Below, piece after piece: positions 34,301-46,300 of a DNA stretch of 64,000 nt (positions within the stretch are counted from its first letter, which is position 1; each line of letters begins with the position of its first letter). Both the position numbers and the translations under genes were made by a program. Under the pieces are notes generated by a model. The model was not told the DNA's origin and did not search any database. It saw only the letters and a program-made list of their open reading frames with translations. Source of the stretch: Archivesica marissinica (lineage: Eukaryota; Mollusca; Bivalvia; Venerida; Vesicomyidae); contig CM026387.1 of assembly GCA_014843695.1 (NCBI GenBank), positions 77,068,106-77,132,105 on the forward strand, read 5' to 3'.

Positions 34301-37300
34301 ATACATGATCTTCTGCAAGTTATACCATTGTCATGAGAGACACATGTATGTCTCTAGATACATGATCTTCTGCAAGTTATACCGTTGTCATGAGAGACAC
34401 ACATATGTCTCTAGATACATGATCTTCTGCAAGTTATACCATTGTCATGAGAGACACATGTATGTCTCTAGATACATGATCTTCTGCAAGTTATACCGTT
34501 GTCATGAGAGACACACGTATGTCTCTAGATACATGATCTTCTGCAACTAAAGCATTATTAAACATGGTGACAAACTCACAGATTCATGACATCATGAACA
34601 GTGATCACTGTTTTTGAAAATATTGCCATGCAGATTTATTGATTTATTAGTCCCCTACCGGACACCGGTGGGGACTATAGGTTTACCCTCCGTCAGTCAG
34701 TCAGTCAGTCAGTCAGTCAGTCAGTCAGTCAGTCAGTCAGTCAGTCAGTCAGTCAGTCAGTCAGTCAGTCAGTCAGTCAGTCAGTCAGTCAGTCAGTCAG
34801 TCAGTCAGTCAGTCAGTCAGTCAGTCAGTCAGTCAGTCAGTCAGTCAGTCAGTCAGTCATCAGTCAGTCAGTCAGTCAGTCGTCAGTCAGTCAGTCAGTC
34901 ATCTCAGTCAGTCAGTCAGTCAGTCAGTCAGTCAGTCAGTCAGTCAGTCAGTCAGTCAGTCAGTCAGTCAGTCAGTCAGTCAGTCAGTCAGTCATCAGTC
35001 AGTCAGTCAGTCAGTCAGTCAGTCATTCAGTCAGTCAGTCATCAGTCAGTCAGTCAGTCAGTCAGTCAGTCATCAGTCAGTCAGTCAGTCAGTCAGTCAT
35101 CAGTCAGTCAGTCAGTCAGTCAGTCAGTCAGTCAGTCAGTCAGTCAGTCATCAGTCAGTCATCAGTCAGTCAGTCATTCAGTCAGTCAGTCAGTCAGTCA
35201 GTCAGTCAGTCAGTCAGTCAGTCAGTCAGTCAGTCAGCAGTCAGTCAGTCAGTCAGTCAGTCAGTCAGTCAGTCAGTCAGTCAGTCAGTCAGTCAGTCAG
35301 TCAGTCAGTCAGTCAGTCAGTCAGTCCGTCCGTCCGTCAGTCCGTCACCAATGTTTTTGTCCGATTTTAAAATAACTTGGCACAATTGTTCACCACTATG
35401 AGACAATATGTTCTGCGGAAAAAAAAGTCGATATCTCAAAGGTCAAGGTCACACTTGGAGGTCAAACATCAAAAACAATTTAGTTTGTCCGGACCGTAAC
35501 TTTTGTCATCTATTTCATGATTTTGATATAAGCTGGCACGATTGTTCACCACCATGATAACACTACTGTAAAGTCATGCAGATGCCATGTGATAAAAGCC
35601 GGTAGGGGACTGTGGCCGTCCCACGGCTAGCGCCTTGTTTATTGAGGAGTTCATGCAATTTTGCCTTGTTTCAGATTCCCAGTGTGAAGTGTGCAATAAA
35701 CTGACTGTGAATAACTACCCAGCAACTTTCAACGGACCTCATCAGTGTCTTGATTTCCAGGATCAGGGTTGTCGACACCGACGTGTCCACAGTGTCAGCC
35801 ATATTGCATATCCGGAACATTTACGTTCACCTGGAACGGCTCGTGCCATGTCTTGTTCACCGATGCGATCACACTCGACACAAAATTCTGCCGTGAATTC
35901 CCCCGTAGGTTACAGCTCTACAAGCCAGGCTTCCAGAATATACACTCCTGTCATACCTCATGAACTAAAAATGTATTCCGGGTCGAGGGGACTGTATGGT
36001 GTGCATGGTATTGAAATGATACGAGACCGACTAAATGTGATAAAAACGTCTACCTGTGTTCATAAGACTCAGTCGAAGGCATCGCTTATTTCCTCGGAGT
36101 CCGATCACTCGATGGAGTGTGCGTCGCATCTTAGTAATCTGGTGGAACCACAGGTTGAAGAGATGTACTTCCCGAGCAACAATTCCACTGTTTCCATGGG
36201 CTCGGACACTTTGCCGGCAATGAACGGGAGACGGAAATGTGGAAGTGCTATGGAGAAATTGCGTAATCATAAAGTAAGTATGGTAAGGGAAGTATGTGAG
36301 ATGGTACGACGGTCGCCAGATCGGACAGGTGGGTTTTCTCCGGGTACTCCGGTTTCCTCCCACATGAATGACCACATATACGCTTACATCTGAGCCAACG
36401 AGAGTGATTAATATAAGTTGTTCAAACTTGCTTCACAATCGTATAAATAAATAAAGTATATTAAAAAAAAGTATGGTAATGTTTTACGTGCATGAGCGTA
36501 CCTGGCTATAATGTATTCCCAATCATTTGAGCTTGAGTTTGAGATCGGAGAAAAGTGTTATAACCTCTGGGTCTGGTCACCAATGGAGAAGCATATCCGG
36601 TTAAATGTCAATGGTGAATTGGTGATAAGATCTTGGCTTAAACGTCATATCTAGATGGGACCTCGTATAAAAAGTGCACATCCGCACATCATACAGGGTT
36701 GGTATCTCCATTTAAACGTTGCATTAGCATGGAAACATGTAACTGACATCGACTGGTGCATGATATTTTTAGACCAATAAATTAATAAGAAAATTACCTT
36801 TGGACCAGTTCATTTATCAAAATGGGTAATTTTATCTAAAAAAATAGTAATAATTATTACTGGCAAAAAGTGCAGATCCTGATGAGACGGCTTGTTGTGG
36901 CTAACATAGCATCATGATTGGTTGTGGCTAACATAGCATCATGATTGGTTGGGGCTAACATAGCATCATGATTGGTTGGGGCTAACATAGCATCATGATT
37001 GGTTGGGGCTAACATAACATCATGATTGGTTGGGGCTAACATAGCAGCATGATTGGTTGGGGCTAACATAGCACCATGATTGGTTGGGGCTAACATAGCA
37101 TCATGATTGGTTGGGGCTAACATAGCATCATGATTGGTTGTGGCTAACATAGCATCATGATTGGTTGGGGCTAACATAGCATCATGATTGGTTGGGGCTA
37201 ACATAGCATCATGATTGGTTGTGGCTAACAAAGCATCATGATTGGTTGTGGCTAATATAGCAGCATGATTGGTTGGGGCTAACATAGCAGCATGATTGGT

Positions 37301-40300
37301 TGTGGCTAACAAAGCATCATGATTGGTTGTGGCTAATATAGCATCATGATTGGTTGTGGCTAATATAGCATCATGATTGGTTGTGGCTAACAAAGCATCA
37401 TGATTGGTTGTGGCTAATATAGCATCATGATTGGTTGTGGCTAACAAAGCATCATGATTGGTTGTGGCTAATATAGCATCATGATTGGTTGTGGCTAACA
37501 AAGCATCATGATTGGTTGTGGCTAATATAGCATCATGATTGGTTGTGGCTAATATAGCATCATGATTGGTTGTGGCTAACAAAGCATCATGATTGGTTGT
37601 GGCTAATATAGCATCATGATTGGTTGTGGCTAATATAGCATCATGATTGGTTGTGGCTAACAAAGCATCATGATTGGTTGTGGCTAATATAGCATCATGA
37701 TTGGTTGTGGCTAATATAGCATCATGATTGGTTGTGGCTAACAAAGCATCATGATTGGTTGTGGCTAATATAGCATCATGATTGGTTGTGGCTAATATAG
37801 CATCATGATTGGTTGTGGCTAACAAAGCATCATGATTGGTTGTGGCTAATATAGCATCATGATTGGTTGTGGCTAATATAGCATCATGATTGGTTGTGGC
37901 TAACAAAGCATCATGATTGGTTGTGGCTAACATAGCATCATGATTGGTTGTGGCTAATATAGCATCATGATTGGTTGTGGCTAACAAAGCATCATGATTG
38001 GTTGTGGCTAACATAGCATCATGATTGGTTGGGGCTAACATAGCATCATGATTGGTTGTGGCTAATATAGCATCATGATTGGTTGTGGCTAACAAAGCAT
38101 CATGATTGGTTGTGGCTAATATAGCATCATGATTGGTTGTGGCTAATATAGCATCATGATTGGTTGTGGCTAATATAGCATCATGATTGGTTGTGGCTAA
38201 CATAGCATCATGATTGGTTGTGACTAACATAGCATCATGATTGGTTGTGGCTAACATAGCATCATGATTGGTTGTGGCTAATATAGCATCATGATTGGTT
38301 GTGGCTAACATAGCATCATGATTGGTTGGGGCTAACATAGCATCATGATTGGTTGTGGCTAACATAGCATCATGATTGGTTGTGGCTAACATAGCATCAT
38401 GATTGGTTGGGGCTAACATAGCATCATGATTGGTTGGGGCTAACATCATGATTGGTTGGGGCTAACATAGCATCATGATTGGTTATGGCTAACATAGCAT
38501 CATGATTGGTTGTGGCTAACATAGCATCATGATTGGTTGTGGCTAACATAGCAGCATGATTGGTTGTGGCTAACATAGCATCATGATTGGTTGTGGCTAA
38601 CATAGCATCATGATTGGTTGTGGCTAACATAGCATCATGATTGGTTGGGGCTAACATAGCATCATGATTGGTTGTGGCTAACATAGCATCATGATTGGTT
38701 GTGGCTAACATAGCATCATGATTGGTTGTGGCTAACATAGCAGCATGATTGGTTGTGGCTAACATAGCATCATGATTGGTTGGGGCTAACATAGCAGCAT
38801 GATTGGTTGGGGCTAACATAGCATCATGATTGGTTGTGGCTAACATAGCATCATGATTGGTTGGGGCTAACATAGCATCATGATTGGTTGGGGCTAACAT
38901 AGCAGCATGATTGGTTGTGGCTAACATAGCATCATATGTATTGATATACCATTTCAGGCATCTTTGTCCAACATATTAGAAAAGTTTCTTGATAGATACA
39001 TTCATGCTGTATGTGGGATTTATGCTACTCTGGGCCAACTATTACCCAATATTCCACAATCTCTGTCTTGTAATGGTCCAGGAAATCTACTTTTCTCTAC
39101 AAATGGGCATATTTAACAGCAATCAAATGCCTGGAGATAAACGCTCAATCTTTCACACGAAAATTGGAAATCTGTCTTGGAAGCACAGTCTTAAAGGAGA
39201 GCCTGATCAGACCCTGTTCATGCAAACATATATATGAACAAACAATACGTGGTCATTATTGATCAGAGGAGCAGTAAGGGGGGTTATCATTAAATATTGG
39301 GGTTGTGGCGGTAATACATGTACTGTGAATAAACGTAAATAAAACACTGTTCAGTCCAAATAAATAAATGATAAAAGCTTGGGTTCAGATTAATGATCCA
39401 GTCAGAAAAGGTGAGGTGAAATCATAGGACTTACTGAAATGTCGTCTTTATACACCCCCGACACCACACAATTCATATTACTATTACACAAACTATTCCA
39501 TTAAGAGCAAGTGTTATAGTCGGCGTTCCTGCTATAGAGACCATTAATTAGTCATAATTCTATTCCTGTGGTGGCTGGACTATTGCTTTGAGTTAAATAC
39601 TGGATTACAATCTACAAGTGGACTTCAGAGTAATTACCCGTATTTCATTTTCGGCAAGTTGAATTGATGTCTGAGCTAAGCATAATCTTTCTGCTCTCAC
39701 TTTGGGGAGGGGTGTACTTGGCATACTAAGTGTCAGCGCTGCTCTACCTGGCACATTCAGTGTCAGTGTGGCTCTACCTGGCACATACAGTGTCAGTGTT
39801 GCTCTACCTGGCACATACAGTGTCAGTGCTACTCTACCTGGCACATACAGTGTCAGTGCTGCTCTACCTGGCACATACAGTGTCAGTGCTGCTCTACCTG
39901 GCACATACAGTGTCAGTGCTGCTCTACCTGGCACATACAGTGTCCAGTGCTGCTCTACCTGGCACATTCAGTGTCAGTGTTGCTCTACCTGGCACATACA
40001 GTGTCAGTGCTGCTCTACCTGGCACATACAGTGTCAGTGCTGTTCTACCTGGCACATTCAGTGTCAGTGCTGCTCTACCTGGCACATACAGTGTCAGTGC
40101 TGCTCTACCTGGCACATACAGTGTCAGTGCTGCTCTACCTGGCACATACAGTGTCAGTGTGGCTCTACCTGGCACATACAGTGTCAGTGCTGCTCTACCT
40201 GGCACATACAGTGTCAGTGCTGCTCTACCTGGCACATACAGTGTCAGTGCTGCTCTACCTGGCACATACAGTGTCAGTGCTGCTCTACCTGGCACATACA

Positions 40301-43300
40301 GTGTCAGTGCTGCTCTACCTGGCACATACAGTGTCAGTGCTGCTCTACCTGGCACATTCAGTGTCAGTGCTGCTCTACCTGGCACATACAGTGTCAGTGC
40401 TGCTCTACCTGGCACATACAGTGTCAGTGCTGCTCTACCTGGCACATACAGTGTCAGTGTTGCTCTACCTGGCACATACAGTGTCAGTGCTGCTCTACCT
40501 GGCACATACAGTGTCAGTGCTGCTCTACCTGGCGCATACAGTGTCAGTGCTGCTCTACCTGGCACATACAGTGTCAGTGTGGCTCTACCTGGCACATTCA
40601 GTGTTGCTCTACCTGGCACATGCAGCATTGCTCTACCTGGCACATGCAGCATTGCTCTACCTGGCACATGCAGCGTTGCTCTACCTGGCACGTGCAGCGT
40701 TGCTCTACCTGGCACGTGCAGCGTTGCTCTACCTGGCACATGCAGCATTGCTCTACCTGGCACATTCAGTGTTGCTCTACCTGGCACATTCAGTGTGGCT
40801 CTACCTGGCACGTGCAGCATTGCTCTACCTGGCACATGCAGTGTTGCTCTACCTGGCACATGCAGCGTTGCTCTACCTGGCACATGCAGCGTTGCTCTAC
40901 CGGGCACATGCAGCGTTGCTCTACCTGGCACATACAGTGTCAGTGTGGCTCTACCTGGCACATGCAGCGTTGCTCTACCTGGCACATGCAGCGTTGCTCT
41001 ACCTGGCACATACAGTGTCAGTGTGGCTCTACCTGGCACATGCAGCGTTGCTCTACCTGGCACATGCAGCATTGCTCTACCTGGCACATGCAGTGTGGCT
41101 CTACCTGGCACATGCAGCATTGCTCTACCTGGCACATTCAGTGTTGCTCTACCTGGCACATGCAGCGTTGCTCTACCTGGCACATGCAGCATTGCTCTAC
41201 CTGGCACATGCAGCATTGCTCTACCTGGCACATGCAGCATTGCTCTACCTGGCACATGCAGCGTTGCTCTACCTGGCACATGCAGCGTTGCTCTACCGGG
41301 CACATGCAGCATTGCTCTACCTGGCATGTGCAGCATTGCTCTACCTGGCACATGCAGCATTGCTCTACCTGGCACATGCAGCGTTGCTCTACCTGGCACA
41401 TGCAGCGTTGCTCTACCGGGCACATGCACTGTCAGCACAGTGAAAATGTAACAAAGAATGATGAAGGCTGTAAAACCAACAAATGAACTAACAGCTATAT
41501 TTTGCATAAATACTGTATTGCACTGTAAGAACAGGCACACTGGCAAAGCAATGGCCAAACAACTGTTAACATTAACATGGAATTGGAATTCAATCTTTCA
41601 TTATGACCTTTTGTTAGTTAAACCATTTGTAAACAATCATGCTTAGCTGATAGAAAAAATGTTATAGCATGTTCAAGTGCTGCTGAATGATTCACTCCAT
41701 TGACTAGTGCATGTTGTGCTAGTTACTGTTTTAGAAATAGTTAGACGCCTGGAGGTCTTGTGTTAACGTTATCAGACCATCGTAGACATTTAATTGAAAT
41801 GTTTGCAAAATATTGTCTTGTATGATGTAGTTCAATGTGCCCTATGAGGTCACATTTTCCATGTATACATGTACCCTACAAGGTCACATTTTCAATGTAT
41901 ACATGTACCCTATGAGGTCACATTTTCAATGTATACATGTACCCTATGAGGTCACATTTTCATGATGTATACATGTACCCTACAAGGTCACATTTTCAAT
42001 GTATACATGTACCCTATGAGGTCACATTTTCCATGTATACATGTACCCTATGAGGTCACATTTTCATGATGTATACATGTACCCTACAAGGTCACATTTT
42101 CAATGTATACATGTACCCTACAAGGTCACATTTTCAATATATACATGTACCCTATGAGGTCACATTTTCCATGTATACATGTACCCTACAAGGTCACATT
42201 TTCAATGTATACATGTACCCTATGAGGTCACATTTTCAATGTATACATGTACCCTATGAGGTCACATTTTCCATGTATACATGTACCCTATGAGGTCACA
42301 TTTTCCATGTATACATGTACCCTACAAGGTCACATTTTCCATGTATACATGTACCCTATGAGGTCACATTTTCCATGTATACATATACCCTATGAGGTCA
42401 CATTTTCAATATATACATGTACCCTACAAGGTCACATTTTCAATGTATACATCGACCCTACAAGGTCACATTTTCACAATGTATACATTTGGTATCAGTG
42501 AATCAACAGACAAGGTTACATAACCTAGCATTGAGAAATCAGATATTAATGTACAATCCTCACCTTTCCATTATACACTCCACTTCACATGAACACAAGG
42601 TTGAGGTAGACAACTGCTTTCCTCAAGAAAAATTATTTATTTATAATTGCTTGTAGTGGCAGAGGACTGGCAGTGTAAGCCAGGGCGAAGATGGCATGTC
42701 AACTGACACTGATGACCTGGATGATCCGGATCGCCTGCTGCTTGGCGGAGGAACCTCTTCCAGCTCGCATGTAATGGAGAAGTTCCGAGGTGTAAGGAAT
42801 GAAATGAGGCGGCGAATTCTACACACCAAAGACATTATTGGTGATGGAAAGGTAACTTTTTCAGAATAGAAGAGAGATAAACCTTAAGGATGGTTTAGTT
42901 TGTTCAGAAATAGATAATTGCCCTTGAAATATTTATAACCTCACCCGGCGTTATCAGCTCTAGCATATGGTAGCTGAGAACTTATTTCGCCAATATTTGG
43001 ATTAGACAAGGACAATGCCCTTACCTTCAAGTTTCAAGGACTGTTGTATATCTACCAGTCTGCAGCAGGAATTAACTAAGTTTAAACCTTATTTATTTTA
43101 CAACGACTGCGAAGCAAGCTTTAACAACTTATATTAATCACTCTTGTTGGCTCGGATGAAAGCGTAAATGTGGTCATTCGTGTGGGAGGTGATTCTGTGA
43201 GATGTACACAAGCAGGCAGTTGTTTCAGTCGAGCTGAGGACCATCCTGGCTAATATTTCTAGGTCACTGTCGAGTACTAACACTGCTAGGTCACGGTTCA

Positions 43301-46300
43301 TCTGCTTAGCATTTCTAGGTCACGGTCATTTGGCTAACACTGCTAGGTCACCTGGCTAATGCTTCTATGTCACGGTCACCTGGCTAATACTGCTAGGTCA
43401 TGGTTACCTGGCTAGCACTGTTAGATCAAGTCAGTTACCTGTTCATGTCTATTTCAGTCTCAGCATTTGTGTTCTGCCTACCAGTCTGCACCTGGCATAA
43501 ACCAGTCTGTGAGTTCTACAGATAGCTGTTCCAGTGGTATTGGGAGCCAGTCTGGAGGACAACCTTGGATTGACCTTGATGTTCAAGGTCAAGTGTCAGG
43601 ACCTATGCTTGGAATAGCCCGTATAACATCAAACTACATACCAGCACCGGGAGAAACAGATTTCCTACATCTACGGGTAGGATACTTGTATTGTAAATCA
43701 AACACTGAAAGATTAACCCATTTCATTCTGGATACCGTTCAAACAGTATTTGCAAAGAACATAGAGCCAGATCAACCACCACGGAATGTGCCGTCTGATC
43801 AGGCTCTATGCTGTTTGCTATTCAAATGATCTTGCTAAGACACTTGGCTATGTAGCAAACAACATAGATCCCAATCAGCATGCAGCGTCATGCTGCGGCT
43901 GATCTGGATCTATGTTGTTTGCAAAAGCCTTTAAATATATCCAGAATGAAATGGGTTAATATACATTTAAGAAGCGAAAAGAAATGAAATATGTCACTTA
44001 CATTAGAGAAGTTGGAAAGAAGAGATACAACCATAATGAACTGTCTGTGCATGTGAGTAAGACTAAGTGTTCAATCATGTTGTTGAGGTTACGATGCTAT
44101 TTATACTCAGTACAGCACATTAGATATTTACATACACATATTACTGTTCTTGAATCTCAAGGTTTATATGATTATGTATCTCATTACTAGATCAGAATCT
44201 ATCACTACTTCTACAAACCTGTATAGTTGTGGTGTGGATATGTTGAATCATGTAGAGTTGGGGTGTGGATATGTTGAATCATGTAGTGTTGGTATGTAGG
44301 TATGTTGAATCATGTAGTGTTGGTATGTAGGTATGTTGAATCATGTAGTGTTGGTATGTGGGTATGTTGAATCATGAAGTGTTGGAGTGTGGATATGTTG
44401 AATCATGTAGAGTTGGAGTGTGGGTATGCTGAATCATGTAGTGTTGGTATGTGGATATGTTGAATCATGTAGTGTTGGAGTGTGGATATGTTGAATCATG
44501 TAGTGTTGGAGTGTGGATATGTTGAATCATGTAGTGTTGGAGTGTGGATATGCTGAATCATGTCATGTTGGAGTGTGGATATGTTGAATCATGTCATGTT
44601 GGAGTGTGGATATGTTGAATCATGTAGTGTTGGAGTGTGGATATGTTGAATCATGTCATGTTGGAGTGTGGAGATGTTGAATCATGTAGTGTTGGAGTGT
44701 GGATATGTTGAATCATGTCATGTTGGAGTGTGGATATGTTGAATCATGTAGTGTTGGAGTGTGGATATGTTGAATCATGTCATGTTGGAGTGTGGATATG
44801 TTGAATCATGTAGTGTTGGAGTGTGGATATGTTGAATCATGTAGAATTGGACTGTGGATATGTGTTCATTATTTATTTATATTTACAGAGAGGTGAGAGG
44901 GTGCATGTGTTGGAGGCTGCCAATGGGGGCATCTGGAAGGGCCAGATTGACAATAAAGTTGGGTTATTCCATTTCAACTTTGTTGACATGATCACAGATA
45001 GCACGCCTATGAATACGCGGAAAGACAAGACCCGCCGGCGTATGAACAGACGCTCTAAACCCCAGACTGTGGAAGAACTGTTACAGAGGATCGGACTTGA
45101 GGTACAGTGATTGGTTATGTCTTATCTGTTAGATTGGTTATGTCTTACCTGTTGGATTGGTTATGTATAACCTGTTGTAATGGTAATGTCTTACCTGTAA
45201 GATTGGTTATGTCTTACCTGTTGGAATGGTTATGTCTTACCTGTTGAATTGGGTATGTCTTACCTGTAAGATTGGTTATGTCTTACCTGTTGGAGTGGTA
45301 ATGTCTTACCTGTTGGGTTCATTATGTCTTACCTGTAAGATTGGTTATGTCTTACCTGTTGGAATGGTTATGTCTTACCTGTTGAATTGGGTATGTCTTA
45401 CCTGTAAGATTGGTTATGTCTTACCTGTTGGAGTGGTAATGTCTTACCTGTTGGGTTCATTATGTCTTACCTGTAAGATTGGTTATGTCTTACCTGTTGG
45501 AATGGTTATGTCTTACCTGTTGAATTGGGTATGTCTTACCTGTAAGATTGGTTATGTCTTACCTGTTGGAGTGGTAATGTCTTACCTGTAAGATTGGTTA
45601 TGTCTTACCTGTTGGAGTGGTAATGTCTTACCTGTAAGATTGGTTATGTCTTACCTGTTGGAGTGGTAATGTCTTACCTGTAAGATTGGTTATGTCTTAC
45701 CTGTTGGAATGGTTATGTCTTACCTGTTGGATTGGTTATGTCTTACCTGTTGGAATGGTTATGTCTTACCTGTTGGAATGGTTATGTCTTACCTGTTGGA
45801 TTGGTTATGTCTTACCTGTTGGAATGGTTATGTCTTACCTGTTGGATTGGTTATGTCTTACCTGTTGGAATGGTTATGTCTTACCTGTTGTAATGGTAAT
45901 GTCTTACCTGTTGGATTGGTTATGTCTTACCTGTTGGATTGGTTATGTCTTACCTGTTGTAATGGTAATGACTTACCTGTTGTAATGGTAATGACTTACC
46001 TGTTGTAATGGTAATGACTTACCTGTTGGATTGGTTATGTCTTACCTGTTGTAATGGTAATGACTTACCTGTTGTAATGGTAATGACTTACCTGTTGTAA
46101 TGGTAATGACTTACCTGTTGTAATGGTAATGACTTACCTGTTGTAATGGTAATGACTTACCTGTTGTAATGGTAATGACTTACCTGTTGTAATGTTAATG
46201 ACTTACCTGTTGTAATGGTAATGACTTACCTGTTGTAATGGTAATGACTTACCTGTTGTAATGGTAATGACTTACCTGTTGGATTGGTTATGTCTTACCT

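Larger units (their letters stand above)
42852..43457. other. Short intron (606 bp)
   Basis: One of the two shortest introns in the gene. It holds a family C SINE fragment and a short irregular repeat, listed separately. Confidence 0.8.

Noticed and set aside
36857..38927. Minus-strand proteins of 530 and 167 residues (MLATTNHDA repeats)
   Set aside because: The 27-bp unit equals nine codons; no conserved end domains and low-complexity composition.
39702..41558. Overlapping proteins of 498-594 residues on both strands
   Set aside because: 30/24-bp array; several frames are equally open, so openness carries no coding signal.
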